Source: Paraburkholderia heleia NBRC 101817 (GTDB taxonomy: Bacteria; Pseudomonadota; Gammaproteobacteria; Burkholderiales; Burkholderiaceae). Taken from it: a stretch of DNA of 64,000 nt. Within the stretch, counting starts at the first letter, position 1. Every line of letters starts with the position of its first letter. Where the stretch lies: contig NZ_BBJH01000012.1 of the NCBI RefSeq assembly GCF_000739775.1, forward strand, positions 62,001 to 126,000, given 5' to 3'. Positions 26,262 through 35,387 of this stretch are shown here, in pieces. A program made the translations under genes and the position numbers. The notes under the pieces are model-generated. The model was not told the origin of the DNA. It saw only the letters and a program-made list of their open reading frames with translations, and ran no database searches.

Positions 26262-26974
26262 GACGCACCTCCCGGGGCAGGCTGTGGCGCCGGAGAGGCA
26301 GCCGCAGGCGTGTATTCGGAATCGCGGCTGTATGCCGTCACCCTGAAGCCAAACGGGTTCTCGATCGCCGTGCGCTCCCGCGTGAAGACGGCGGGCCGGT
26401 ACGTGAAGGCCAGCGTGATAACGAAGCGTTGCGGCAGCTCCGCGTTATCGATACCGTTCTTCCACGTCGTCTGTTCGATATGCACGACGGCGTGCCCAGG
26501 TTCATCCGGCACGAGCGTAGTCGAGAGGATGCGGATGCGGCGCTGGGTGTTCGCACCGAGCTTGCGGTCCAGCGCGTCCGGTCCGCTGTAAATCGCCCGG
26601 TAGTCGCGCGCGACGCGGTCATCGCTCATGTCCAGCACGCGGTCATAGTCCATCTGCAGCAGGCCCCAGTTGTAGCGCTCGCGCGAGCGCACGTACACCT
26701 CGACCCAGTGCTTGTCCTCGACCTCGCGCATAGGCACCCGCTTTGCGTCGAGCACGTCAATCACCTGCGCCTCACCGGTCAGACGGTCGACCTCGATCGG
26801 CAGCGGCACCACCCGGTAGAACGGAACCATCACGGCAAGCGCCACCGCACACAGGACTGCGACCACCCCGGCTGCTACGGCCACGTGCCACGCACGACGC
26901 TCCGAACGCGCCTGCAGAAGGGTGACCGACACCTCGAAATCGAGCGCCCGACGATAGTCACGGTCACTGCTCAT
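26258..26974 (-). CDS. virB8: VirB8 inner-membrane assembly protein, 238 aa
   Basis: A short cytosolic tail, one transmembrane helix (HVAVAAGVVAVLCAVALAVMVPFYRVVPLP) and the NTF2-like periplasmic domain (RERYNWGLLQMDYDRVLDMSDDRVARDYRAIY, WKNGIDNAELPQRFVITLAFTYRP) match VirB8. ATG 26974 is chosen because GGAGG lies five bases upstream. The start lies within the end of the virB7 lipoprotein gene. Confidence 0.92.
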   Translation of the reverse strand: MSSDRDYRRALDFEVSVTLLQARSERRAWHVAVAAGVVAVLCAVALAVMVPFYRVVPLPIEVDRLTGEAQVIDVLDAKRVPMREVEDKHWVEVYVRSRERYNWGLLQMDYDRVLDMSDDRVARDYRAIYSGPDALDRKLGANTQRRIRILSTTLVPDEPGHAVVHIEQTTWKNGIDNAELPQRFVITLAFTYRPAVFTRERTAIENPFGFRVTAYSRDSEYTPAAASPAPQPAPGGAS

Positions 26975-27128
26975 GACCGCCTCCATCCGACGGTGGAACG
27001 GGCACAACGCGGTTCACCGGAACACGGTACGAACCATCCGGCAGGACAGGTCTGGGTGGGCTTCCCGAGCATCCATTAATTAATATAACTAACTGAATGA
27101 TGGTACCCACTACAACGGAACGGAACAT
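26964..27128 (-). CDS. virB7: VirB7-like lipoprotein, 54 aa
   Basis: A short protein with a hydrophobic signal (VVVGTIIQLVILINGC) and a lipobox-type Cys at residue 20, followed by a Pro-rich mature part (PPRPVLPDGSYRVPVNRVVPVPP). GGGGAG lies upstream of the ATG. Its place between virB5 and virB8 and its size fit VirB7, which anchors VirB9 in the outer membrane. Confidence 0.82.
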   Translation of the reverse strand: MFRSVVVGTIIQLVILINGCSGSPPRPVLPDGSYRVPVNRVVPVPPSDGGGHEQ

Positions 27129-27151
27129 GCGTGTCTCCCCAGTTTCCGAAC

Positions 27152-27862
27152 TCAGTTGCCAAAGGTCGCGGGAACCATCTGGTCCTGCAGCCGTGCGGTA
27201 TTCCCGGCGCGCTTGAGCACGAGCTCCTGCTGCTGCTCGGCAACGAGCCGGTCTTCGGTATCGGCCAGCATCCTGAAAAGCTGCAGCTTCGTCATCTCGT
27301 TGCCGACTGCCGTGCTCTCGGTCTGGATGCGTGCCTGCAGTTCCGCGACGCCCTTCTGGTCCTGCGTCACATCGATCTGCTGCATCAGCGCCTGGATCTG
27401 GTCGAGCTCCTGGAGCTCCGTCTGATATGCCTGCGTGCCAAATGCCTTGTCCTGGAACGGCTTGTTCAGTGCGCGCTGGCAGACCTGCTGGTCGATGCCG
27501 CTCTGGTCCTCGCAGTTGTAGATCTCGCTCGCCGAGCGCAAGGCCTGCGCGCTGCCGGTGAGGCCCGCATAGCCGCCGTTCTGGATCGCCGCATAGACGG
27601 ACTGCCAGTTCGAGGGCAGCGAATTCGACAGGACCGGATTGCTCATCAGTCCGCCAAACCCACGCGTACCACTGAGTGACTGGTACAACTGAAGCTCCTG
27701 CTGCACCTCCTGCTTCAGTTGCCCAACGGTCGCGATGGCCTGCAAAACGTTCTGCGCGTCGTAGACCGGGATCCCCTGCGCGTGAGCGGGCGGTGCGGTC
27801 AGAATCATCACCACCGCCGTGAGGAGCTCGAATCCCATATATCCGAATGACCAGATCTTCAC
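27152..27862 (-). CDS. virB5: VirB5-family pilus-associated protein, 236 aa
   Basis: A signal peptide ending in PPAHAQG is followed by a mostly alpha-helical secreted protein (YDAQNVLQAIATVGQLKQEVQQELQLYQSLSG, LQELDQIQALMQQIDVTQDQKGVAELQARIQTESTAVGNEMTKLQLF), as in VirB5/TrbJ proteins that sit at the pilus tip. Two Cys (CEDQSGIDQQVC) could form a disulfide. GTG start with GGAGG upstream, overlapping the virB6 stop. Confidence 0.88.
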   Translation of the reverse strand: MKIWSFGYMGFELLTAVVMILTAPPAHAQGIPVYDAQNVLQAIATVGQLKQEVQQELQLYQSLSGTRGFGGLMSNPVLSNSLPSNWQSVYAAIQNGGYAGLTGSAQALRSASEIYNCEDQSGIDQQVCQRALNKPFQDKAFGTQAYQTELQELDQIQALMQQIDVTQDQKGVAELQARIQTESTAVGNEMTKLQLFRMLADTEDRLVAEQQQELVLKRAGNTARLQDQMVPATFGN

Positions 27863-29010
27863 GATGACCCTCCAGGGTTATCCTGGTCGCCCAGGTGCTC
27901 CCGGGCGGCGCGCTGGTAGGCGGGTATCGAATTTTTCGTGCCGCCATCCGAAATCTTCCCCCCCGGCCGACGCGGGCCGTGCCCCAGCTGCACGAGTGAG
28001 CCAAGCTCCCTGACCGCACCGCGCGACGCAAATCCCGCGACGAAGGCGCCAAATCCGGACAGCGTGGCGCCGCCGGCCAGTCCCGAGGCAACAGCCGGCA
28101 ACTGCCAGCCGATCGTCGCCAGCAGGAGTGATGTGATGAACAGACCGAACGCCGCACCCCAGGGTGCAACGGCAGTGAGTGCCGCCTGACCCGCCGCAGC
28201 GAGCGCCGACGCGTTTGTATCTGGCGAGACTGTCGTGACGTTGAACGGCGCGAGGTCAGCGGAGAACGCCGTGAGGGCCATGCCGAGAAATGCTGCGATA
28301 AGGACCTGCAGCAGCGCATAGTTCGTGACCTTCGCGGTCCACGCCTCGAAAAAGCGCGCCGTCGGACCGAATGCGCCACAGGCAATGAAGGCCGGGCCGA
28401 ACCCCAGTACCAGGTCAAGCAGCATCCTCGCCATCGTGACCTCGAAAGCCAGGACGATCAGGAAAATCGCGCCACCGAAGCCCACCACAAGCCCGCCCGC
28501 CATATCGCCGAGGCCCGCGACAAAGCCGCTGACGCTCATACCTTCGTGTGTCGCCCTGTCGAAGTAGGCGTCCATCACGATGCCGATCTGCCGGTCGTAG
28601 CAATCGAGGGTCTGGTAAATGGCGGATGCGCTCGTGCCCGTCACGCTGCTTCCGCTCACTGTTCCGCAGCCGGCGTTACCGGCTCCCGCATTCGCAGCGG
28701 CGTCCTGGATCGTCTGGGCAAGACCCGTCGTGGCGCCCTCGACGGCGGTGACCACCTGCGACTGGTAGATGCCAGAACCAAGCGCAAAGGCCAGCATGAT
28801 GGCCACCTTCAAACCGCGCCACGCGAACGCCGGAACGGATTCATGGGCCTCACCACGCACCACGGCGAACCCGTACGCAATGATCCAGATCGTGACGGCG
28901 GTCGTGACGACTGGCACCAGCGCACTGGAAAGCGCGGAGGACACGCTTGTGACATACGTCGACATGCCGTTCTCGAGCGTGCCGCCCACGGCTGTGAAGA
29001 GGCCGCTCAT
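27859..29010 (-). CDS. virB6: VirB6 polytopic channel protein, 383 aa
   Basis: Several hydrophobic segments (ALVPVVTTAVTIWIIAYGFAVV, GLKVAIMLAFALG, GAIFLIVLAFEVTMARMLLDLVLGFGPAFIACGAF, LQVLIAAFLGMALTAF, AFGLFITSLLLATIGWQLP) and a central periplasmic loop match VirB6/TrbL. ATG 29010 has GAGG upstream and overlaps the virB4 stop. The cytosolic tail is basic and poorly conserved. Confidence 0.92.
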   Translation of the reverse strand: MSGLFTAVGGTLENGMSTYVTSVSSALSSALVPVVTTAVTIWIIAYGFAVVRGEAHESVPAFAWRGLKVAIMLAFALGSGIYQSQVVTAVEGATTGLAQTIQDAAANAGAGNAGCGTVSGSSVTGTSASAIYQTLDCYDRQIGIVMDAYFDRATHEGMSVSGFVAGLGDMAGGLVVGFGGAIFLIVLAFEVTMARMLLDLVLGFGPAFIACGAFGPTARFFEAWTAKVTNYALLQVLIAAFLGMALTAFSADLAPFNVTTVSPDTNASALAAAGQAALTAVAPWGAAFGLFITSLLLATIGWQLPAVASGLAGGATLSGFGAFVAGFASRGAVRELGSLVQLGHGPRRPGGKISDGGTKNSIPAYQRAAREHLGDQDNPGGSS

Positions 29011-31493
29011 CGCACACCTCGCGTCGGGTGCCCGGCACCACCGCGCGCAGCCGATTCCGTCGCGCGGCGTCGCGCCAGCTGCGCGTGGAATACCGGCAGC
29101 CACACCGCGGGATCATCGCCGACTCCGGCGCGAATGCCGTCGAGCAGTTCGATGTTGTCCGTGGTTCCCGAAAGCACGTCGAGCACATCACCCAGTCCGG
29201 CAAGATCCAGCCGGCCGATCGCCGAGCGATGGCCCTGCTTCACGAGAAACAGTCGGCTGCTTTCACCCAGCGACTGGACGATGTTGAATTCGGCTTCGGT
29301 CAGCTTGAAGCCGTGCACATAGTCGTCATGGTCGGCGCGCGGATTCGGCAGGAAAAAGAAAGTCGCGGTCTGCTCAACCAGTGCGCGCGCAATGTCGCTG
29401 CGCAGCACATCGGCCGGTGACTGCGTGTCGAAGATACCCAGACCATTCTGCTTGCGGATCGTCTTCTGTTTGTCCCGGGCGAAATCCGTAAAGACCGGGT
29501 CCCCCAGACGCTTCCAGAATTCCGTCATCACGTAGACGAAGCGTCGCCCGTCGATCAGACTTTCGGTCAGATGCAGCAGGACCATCGTGACCGGCGTCGA
29601 CACCTCCGGATCGTCGAGCAGTTCGGTATCGTCGAAGCCGAAGAGATGGTTCTGGCTGAAATCGAGCTGATCCGACGGGTTATCCAGCACCCAGCCAAGC
29701 CGCCCGCCCGCGCACCACTTCGTGAGTCTGGCATGCAGGCTGTTCTCGCCCACGGCCGGCAGGAGCTGCCGGACCATCGACAGGCGCCGCAACGGCCGCT
29801 CCATGCGCGCCACTTCCCGTACAGCGCGTGAGATGTCGAGTTCGTCTTTCGCCGACAGCAGCGCGCCCGTATCAACCAGACGGCGGAGCAGCCGCTCCCA
29901 GAAGTCGAGCACCGTCCCGTCCGGGTCGAGCTGGAAGGGATTGAGTCCTGTCGGGACACCCCGTCGAAACACCGTGTAGCGGCCCCCCATCGCCCGCACC
30001 GCGATCTCGGTGCCCCGATCCTTGTCATAAACGACTCCGGTGAGGCCGTACTTCATCGCCATCGCGAGCAGGAAAAGCTCGAGCACCGTCTTGCCGGCAC
30101 CTGCCTGCCCGATGATCTGCGTGTTGGCGAGTGCCTTCTCGTCTGCCGAGTCCTTCTTCTCCGGCGTCGCGTGAAAGTTCAGGTACAGCGGCTGGCCGCT
30201 CGGCGTCCTGACGATCGTGATCGCCTCACCCCACGGATTGCCGTCGCGCTTGCCGGTCGCGAAGTTGTGCAGGCTCGCGAGACCGCAGAAGTTGCGTGAG
30301 GTGAGCTTGGCCTCGCGGGGCCGGTAGCGCCAGTTGCCGGGCAGTTGGGCAAACCATGCGGCATCCGCCACCAGATCGATGAGTGCCGTCTGGAAGCCCA
30401 CGTCCGCGAGCTGCGTGCGCGCCTTTGCCACGTGTCGCGCGACCTCCTCCGGCCGGTCACCGAGCACGGCGAGCGAATAATGGTATTCACCCAGGACGAA
30501 ATCGCCGTTGATCAGGTCGTCGAGCGCCTGATCCATCGCGCTGACCTGCGACACCGCCACGTCCTCGCCTGCAATCAGCTGGTTGCGCTGACGCTCGAGC
30601 GCTTCCTTCGCCGTGGGACGGTCGAGTATCGTGAAGCTCTGGGTCTCGATATATTCGAAGTCACCGTAGAGCAGGCCGTCGAGCATCCCAGGCTCGGTTT
30701 CCTCCGGGAAGTCCTTCAGGTCGAGCAGGGCCGCGTAACGAGTCACGCCCGGCATGCGGATCTCGACCTTCTCGATGCGAAAGAAGAGCCGCGACGTCGG
30801 CAGCGCCTCGGCGATGCGGCCAGACGGAACGGGCACCGGCTCCCACACGGCGTTGACGAGATACCCCAGAAACTCCAGCGCCGCCGAAAACCGCACGGGT
30901 CGCTGCAGATGAAGGGATTGCTGCGCGTGACGGACCGGCCTCCTGTAGACGCCAAGCGGCACCGGATCCCATGGCTTCAGGCCGGCTTCCACCTGGGTCG
31001 CGAGCTCTGCCATCACCTTCAGGGCTTCGTGCTGATCCCTGCGGATATCGTCTGGCGTATGTCGGGCTGCATGACTGAAAAGACGCCCGAGGCGCGTGCG
31101 GTGCGGCCGGTACACGAGCGTGAGATACAGCTCATTGGCCATCATGCGATAGCCGGCAAAGCTCGCGTAATAGCGCGTGGCGAGTTCCTGGCAGAACGCG
31201 TTGCCGTATGGTGTGGCGAAGTGGTCAGTCACGCGCCGGCGGAGCCGGTGAGACCAAAGGCCGACGTGCCCACCGGGCAGACTGCGCACGAGCTGGTTGA
31301 ATCCTTCGTGACGCACGAGAATGTCACCCGGATCGGCCGCCTCGAAGGCGATGCCGGCGATCTTCCAGACGCGCAGGTAGTCCCCTTCCCGCGTACGGAT
31401 GACGTGGTCGGTGACGTGCGCCGAGAACGGCACGAAGTCTGCGAGCACCACCTCGCGTTCGGCCACGTCGATGAGTTGCGGCTGTGCACCCAT
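29007..31493 (-). CDS. virB4: VirB4 secretion ATPase, 828 aa
   Basis: The largest transfer ATPase. Walker A is GQAGAGKT (residues 462-469). The Walker B region is FVYVMTEFWKRLGDP, followed by RDKQKTIRKQNGLGIFDTQSPADVLRSDIARALVEQ, the standard VirB4/TrbE sequence. The N-terminal domain (FVPFSAHVTDHVIRTREGDYLRVWKI) is complete. ATG 31493 is the start giving the conventional N-terminus. It energises pilus assembly and substrate transfer. Confidence 0.95.
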   Translation of the reverse strand: MGAQPQLIDVAEREVVLADFVPFSAHVTDHVIRTREGDYLRVWKIAGIAFEAADPGDILVRHEGFNQLVRSLPGGHVGLWSHRLRRRVTDHFATPYGNAFCQELATRYYASFAGYRMMANELYLTLVYRPHRTRLGRLFSHAARHTPDDIRRDQHEALKVMAELATQVEAGLKPWDPVPLGVYRRPVRHAQQSLHLQRPVRFSAALEFLGYLVNAVWEPVPVPSGRIAEALPTSRLFFRIEKVEIRMPGVTRYAALLDLKDFPEETEPGMLDGLLYGDFEYIETQSFTILDRPTAKEALERQRNQLIAGEDVAVSQVSAMDQALDDLINGDFVLGEYHYSLAVLGDRPEEVARHVAKARTQLADVGFQTALIDLVADAAWFAQLPGNWRYRPREAKLTSRNFCGLASLHNFATGKRDGNPWGEAITIVRTPSGQPLYLNFHATPEKKDSADEKALANTQIIGQAGAGKTVLELFLLAMAMKYGLTGVVYDKDRGTEIAVRAMGGRYTVFRRGVPTGLNPFQLDPDGTVLDFWERLLRRLVDTGALLSAKDELDISRAVREVARMERPLRRLSMVRQLLPAVGENSLHARLTKWCAGGRLGWVLDNPSDQLDFSQNHLFGFDDTELLDDPEVSTPVTMVLLHLTESLIDGRRFVYVMTEFWKRLGDPVFTDFARDKQKTIRKQNGLGIFDTQSPADVLRSDIARALVEQTATFFFLPNPRADHDDYVHGFKLTEAEFNIVQSLGESSRLFLVKQGHRSAIGRLDLAGLGDVLDVLSGTTDNIELLDGIRAGVGDDPAVWLPVFHAQLARRRATESAARGGAGHPTRGVR

Positions 31494-31494
31494 G

Positions 31495-31827
31495 TCAGCC
31501 TCTCCTTTTGAGACGGAGCGGCATGTAGGCGTGCGCGCACCAGAAGCCACGGTTACGCTGGCGAACCACCATGCGAAAGCGCAATGCGAATTGCGCCAGG
31601 CGCTGGTCGTCATGGCGCGTGACCGTGCGCATCGTGACGAAGACGGGGATCAGGATGAGCACGATGCCAACCCCCACCGGGGGACTCGCGAGCAGTGCCC
31701 AGATTGCGGGGATCAGGATGCTGCCGCCTACCATGAGGAACGGCACGAGCGGCACCCCCCAGAGCATGGCCGGGCGCGTGCAGCCCTTGAAGACAGGATC
31801 CACGATTCGATTTGCGGCCGCATTCAT
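31495..31827 (-). CDS. virB3: VirB3 inner-membrane protein, 110 aa
   Basis: The short N-terminus VFKGCTRPAMLWGVP is the VirB3 hallmark, followed by two adjacent transmembrane segments (LVPFLMVGGSILIPAIWALLA, VGVGIVLILIPVFVTMRTV) and a basic tail. It ends one base before the virB4 start codon. Confidence 0.93.
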   Translation of the reverse strand: MNAAANRIVDPVFKGCTRPAMLWGVPLVPFLMVGGSILIPAIWALLASPPVGVGIVLILIPVFVTMRTVTRHDDQRLAQFALRFRMVVRQRNRGFWCAHAYMPLRLKRRG

Positions 31828-31840
31828 GTGCGCCTCCGCC

Positions 31841-32182
31841 TCAGCTCGTCGGGATCAACATCGCCGCGATCACCGTGGCACAGCCCACGAACAGGCCGCC
31901 GATGAACACGCTGGCGATGTCGCCAAAGCGCGCATGCTGGAACATCATCTTGAAGCCCGCCCAGATGATCGATATCGAGCACACCACCGCACCCACGCTC
32001 AGCAGCGTGGTCTGGATCGTCGTGAGCAGCGTGTTGACCTGAGAGAGCTGGGCCCAGGCAGGCGTCGCTGTCAGGGCCAGCACTGGCAAAAGAGCAAGCC
32101 CGCACCGGGGAGACCGAGTCTCTCCTGGTTTGTTTAACCGTGCCGGAATCCACCACCATGTCATTCGTAATCCTGATTTCAT
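31841..32182 (-). CDS. virB2: VirB2 major pilin, 113 aa
   Basis: A long signal peptide ends in LTATPAWA. Two hydrophobic helices (LLTTIQTTLLSVGAVVCSISIIWAGFKMMF and IASVFIGGLFVGCATVIAAMLI) are joined by a short loop (QHARFGD). This is the VirB2/TrbC pilin topology. ATG 32182 follows AGGAG. Confidence 0.93.
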   Translation of the reverse strand: MKSGLRMTWWWIPARLNKPGETRSPRCGLALLPVLALTATPAWAQLSQVNTLLTTIQTTLLSVGAVVCSISIIWAGFKMMFQHARFGDIASVFIGGLFVGCATVIAAMLIPTS

Positions 32183-32219
32183 GGAATGCTCCTGCTCCAC
32201 ACCGTGATCTCTTTGCGAC

Positions 32220-32891
32220 TCAGAACACCACTGCACTCTCCTGCACTGCTTCTTCCGGATGCCCGTTCGAACGATCGCTCTGATCATTCCCTGGCCGGGA
32301 CGATGCGGCGTCCGGCGGAGCACTTACGGCAGGTGTACCCACCGGGGACGTCACCGCTTCGACGGGAATGGCTAATGTCTGCGGTTCGGCCTGCGGGTCG
32401 ATTGCCGGCACGACGGGGACGACGCGCGTGGTATCCGCGACGTGCGCGACAACGCGCTGCACGTACCCTGTGCGATAGCCAGTAGAGAAATCGCCACTCG
32501 CGTAGCACGAGAGGCCCGAACGCAGCGCCTCCTGGACCTGCGCATGGATCCGCCTCGCACGTTCGAAGCAACCCTGGAGAATGGCCGCGCCCGCAGCCAG
32601 GTTCCGGCACGGATCGAAGGCCGTATCGGGTGTCAGACCAAAACGCGGCCAGTTCGACCGGTTGACCTGTGCGAGCCCGGTGCTGTAGTTCCAGCCCGCT
32701 GCGTCGAGTGTGCGGGCAGTGGCGACGGCCTCGGCGAGACTGGCCGGCTGCCGCTGCAGGCGCCCATGCACCACACCGATCGCATACGGATTGAAGTCCG
32801 ACTCGACGCGCACGACAGCGGCCATCGTGGTGGGGGCCACGTCAGGTGCGCACTGCTGGGCGAGGATCATGAAGGCGGCGAGCGGGATCAT
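32220..32891 (-). CDS. virB1: VirB1 lytic transglycosylase, 223 aa
   Basis: The transglycosylase core is visible: VVRVESDFNPYAIGVV (catalytic Glu), NYSTGLAQVNRSNWPRFG and NLAAGAAILQGCFERAR, then SCYASGDFSTGYRTGYVQRVV. An extended Pro/Ala tail follows, as in many VirB1 proteins. It opens the peptidoglycan for pilus assembly. Its start overlaps the stop of the upstream exported-protein gene. Confidence 0.93.
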   Translation of the reverse strand: MIPLAAFMILAQQCAPDVAPTTMAAVVRVESDFNPYAIGVVHGRLQRQPASLAEAVATARTLDAAGWNYSTGLAQVNRSNWPRFGLTPDTAFDPCRNLAAGAAILQGCFERARRIHAQVQEALRSGLSCYASGDFSTGYRTGYVQRVVAHVADTTRVVPVVPAIDPQAEPQTLAIPVEAVTSPVGTPAVSAPPDAASSRPGNDQSDRSNGHPEEAVQESAVVF

Positions 32892-33478
32892 TCGCCACCT
32901 CCCTGGCCACCGGAGCTTTCCGATTCGCGCGCGAGGAAGAGGCGTGCCGACTGCGTCGGGTCATACGGAAGCGCGGTACTGCCGGCCCCATAGAACTCAG
33001 TGATCGTGCGGTCCGTACCTCGCGCGTCCCACCACACCCGCGTATATAGTTCACCGTCGATCTCGACATTGATCGCACCGCGCGCGTTGCACAGCAGTTC
33101 GCTCTGCTCGGGACCACCCCAGTACAGCAGATCCTCACGGCAGTACCCCGCACTCGCCCAGACATTCGCGGCCGACGTCCCCTGCGAGCCACCCTCCCCG
33201 AAATCGCACGTCGGGAAAGGATCGCCGTGACGCAGTGCAGCCCACAGCCTCTCGATGGGCGGCACGCACTCGTCATACTGTTCGGGGCCGCCGGGATTGG
33301 ACAGGCACAGGATGACCTGGCAGCCCCAGTCGTCGGCGCGGGCAATGCCCGGTGCCATGGCCGACGTGGCGAGGCATGCCGCGCCGACGATCGCCCCGCG
33401 GCGCAGTGCCTGCCGCAGCGCGCGGACGACAACAGCAGTGCCGCCGGCCGCATTCGGCAAAGTGGTCGCGTCATGCAT
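32888..33478 (-). CDS. Exported cysteine-rich protein of the transfer operon, 196 aa
   Basis: A signal-like N-terminus (RRGAIVGAACLATSAMAPGIARA) leads into a mature part with several cysteines (WGCQVILCLSNPGGPEQYDECVPPI, TCDFGEGG, AGYCRED, LLCNARG). This suggests a disulfide-stabilised periplasmic or surface protein. The CLSNPGGPxxYxEC pattern recurs in hypothetical proteins beside virB1 in Burkholderiaceae-type transfer loci, but I cannot name a function. It overlaps virB1 and the upstream ParA-like gene. Confidence 0.7.
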   Translation of the reverse strand: MHDATTLPNAAGGTAVVVRALRQALRRGAIVGAACLATSAMAPGIARADDWGCQVILCLSNPGGPEQYDECVPPIERLWAALRHGDPFPTCDFGEGGSQGTSAANVWASAGYCREDLLYWGGPEQSELLCNARGAINVEIDGELYTRVWWDARGTDRTITEFYGAGSTALPYDPTQSARLFLARESESSGGQGGGE

Positions 33479-34331
33479 CGCACACCTGCACATGACGAAG
33501 GGCAGGCGCGGTGTTGTCCCCGATCGCTTCGAGCTGCTGGGTGAGCACAGCGAGGCAGGCCGCCTGCGCCCGCAGGTTTTCAGGCAGGTCTTCATGTACC
33601 TTGGCATCGCGTGGGGCACGCTCGCTCTTCCCTGGCACGAACGATCCGGGACGCCGGACGAACGCCAGGTGCGGCAGCCAGACGTATCCACGGGGAGACG
33701 CCGCATCGGCGATCAACCACTCCCGCAGCGTCGTCTCCATCACCTTCATCCACGCTTCCCCCATCGCCGCAGGCGTAGCCACAACCGGCAGAATTCCGGT
33801 GAAACGCAGTGCCGGATTCAGTCGCGCCCGGACATTGCGGATGCCGTATCTGCCGTTGATCACCTCCGAGGCACAGCTGACGCATCCGGACGACACCGCG
33901 ACCGGGCTCAGCGCCGTATCCACGAGCGCCTCCGCGCAGACGGCGCGCAGGTCAGGCAGCGCGGGCGCGTCGATCAGGCAGACATCGAACCACCGTGCCG
34001 CCACCAACAGCAGGTGACGAAGGTTCGCGTAATAGCGCGTGCGGTCGGGATCGTCGCGCGAGACCAGCGCGGCGACGGCGTCGGCATTGAGCACGTGCAC
34101 ACAGCCCCCCAATGCGCATCGGCCACTGTCTTTCGGTGCCAGCACCTGGATGCCGGATGCGATCGCGTGGGGCCGGTATCCGGCAAGCACGTGCGCGCAG
34201 CGAGGCGGGTCGGCCAGGTCCAGCACCAGTACCCGGCAGCGGCAGGCGCATAGCAGATGGCGGGCGAGCAGACAGGTCACCGTCGTGTTGCCCGAACGGC
34301 CCGTCGCCGAAATGATCAGAAGCGATTTCAT
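33471..34331 (-). CDS. ParA-like protein with degenerate P-loop, first gene of the transfer operon, 286 aa
   Basis: The N-terminus has the ParA/MinD fold start MKSLLIISATGRSGNTTVTCLLARHL. The Walker A that should read KGGxGKT is TGRSGNTT, so both key lysines are missing. LVLDLADP and FDVCLIDAPALPD match the later ParA strands. It may bind membrane, partner or DNA without hydrolysing ATP. GAGGAAG precedes the ATG. It opens the long minus-strand operon through the relaxase, so the transfer promoter probably lies just upstream (34332-34450). Confidence 0.65.
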   Translation of the reverse strand: MKSLLIISATGRSGNTTVTCLLARHLLCACRCRVLVLDLADPPRCAHVLAGYRPHAIASGIQVLAPKDSGRCALGGCVHVLNADAVAALVSRDDPDRTRYYANLRHLLLVAARWFDVCLIDAPALPDLRAVCAEALVDTALSPVAVSSGCVSCASEVINGRYGIRNVRARLNPALRFTGILPVVATPAAMGEAWMKVMETTLREWLIADAASPRGYVWLPHLAFVRRPGSFVPGKSERAPRDAKVHEDLPENLRAQAACLAVLTQQLEAIGDNTAPALRHVQVCDA

Positions 34332-34451
34332 GGTTCATCTTCCTCAGCCGCACCCGCTGTCGATGAACCTGTGCAGAAAAAAGAACCCGCGGCGCCGGGG
34401 AGGCTGACCGCGAGCTCAACGGGGGATCATTGCATCAGCACCAGAAAACAG

Positions 34452-34476
34452 AAAAGCCTGCAGATGCAGGCTTTTT
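34452..34476. terminator. Bidirectional Rho-independent terminator
   Basis: AAAAGCCTGCA-ga-TGCAGGCTTTTT is a perfect 11-bp stem with T-tracts in both directions. It lies 120 bp upstream of the first transfer gene and would insulate the transfer promoter from outside transcription. Confidence 0.85.
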
Positions 34477-34537
34477 GCGAATGCGTCACGGCACACCACG
34501 TCGTTGCACAGACATCGAAACTGCGAGGCCGCTAACG

Positions 34538-34601
34538 CGTACTCGGTCGTGCGTGGCACGTTGACCGGATCAGATTGTTGGGTTCAATCTAGGCGAGTAC
34601 G
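34538..34601. repeat. Nested inverted repeats in the transfer-operon upstream region
   Basis: An outer pair CGTACTCG (34538-34545) / CGAGTACG (34594-34601) encloses an inner pair AGATTG (34572-34577) / CAATCT (34585-34590). They could form a cruciform or bind a dimeric regulator. No gene overlaps. The function is unknown. Confidence 0.55.
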
Positions 34602-34689
34602 TGGCGCAATGCAAGGGCCTCCGGGCGCCTCGCCGGCTCTGCCTTTACCCATGTGTTCCCACGTGTTCCCACGCATTCCCAAAAAAAAT

Positions 34690-34880
34690 TGCGATGGCTG
34701 GACAGTGTCTCCATGTGCCTGGCAATTCGATGATGTTTGAGGGGGTTCGCACCGGTTCGATGAGGAGCCTGTCGCCCTCCCGATAGATCAGGACGCGATC
34801 GCCAGGCAACTCGAACTCGACCGGGATGCGTACCGCCTGACTTCGGTTGTTGCGAAACAGTTTGGCCTCCCTGGGCCGGG
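34690..34880 (-). pseudogene. VapB-type antitoxin remnant
   Basis: AKLFRNNRSQAVRIPVEFELPGDRVLIYREGDRLLIEPV is a VapB/AbrB-fold antitoxin. No ATG stands at the expected position before AKLF (the codons read Arg-Pro-Arg-Glu), the C-terminus runs into unrelated sequence, and no VapC follows. I call it a broken antitoxin gene. Confidence 0.7.
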
Positions 34881-34954
34881 TGGATGGAGGTCGTAACAGC
34901 AATCCAGAGGGTTTGCGGTACCGTGGCATCCCCAGTGTCCACAACCGGCGCCAT

Positions 34955-35054
34955 GAGGCCGGCCTACACATTGGGGCTGACACTCGTGACCGACAACACG
35001 AAGGCGTTCAGCCGCATTCGCGGTCTTGCGATCGAGAACTGGCTTGATCTGTAG
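34955..35054 (+). pseudogene. VapC (PIN-domain) toxin C-terminal remnant
   Basis: The plus strand encodes LGLTLVTDNTKAFSRIRGL followed by AIENWLDL and a stop. This is the C-terminal signature of VapC toxins (TxNxxxFxRxxGLxxENW). Everything before it is absent or out of frame. It lies on the opposite strand to the VapB remnant, so the two need not come from one module. Confidence 0.75.
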
Positions 35055-35387
35055 CCGCCTCAATCGCCCGGGAATCGTTGCACGAGAAACGAATCAGGCG
35101 GTTCGCCTGGTAACGTCGCCGAGTTCGCAATGAGACCCACCCTCTGACGGTACTGCGCCGGAAGGCGCGCGGGTGCGTTGAATCGGCATGGCCAATGATG
35201 CCCCCTCGTGGCCGCCCGGCGCTTTCGATGCTTCATTCAATGCCTGACCCGGTCCCGAATGGCGACAGCACCGCCGGAAGTGATCCTTCGACGGGCGACG
35301 CCACCTGATGCCTGCGAAAAGCCGGCTATCTGCAGGCTCTTCGGATACCGGCCCTCCAGCCCCGATCCCCCTCGCAGTAGCACGTCC
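35055..35387. other. No recognisable feature
   Basis: Short shadow frames only; no palindrome, RNA or protein family is seen. Confidence 0.35.

Noticed and set aside
26964..28418. A 484-aa minus-strand frame covering virB5-virB7
   Set aside because: Only its last 54 codons (virB7) are real; the rest overlaps virB5 and virB6 in another frame and is arginine-rich.
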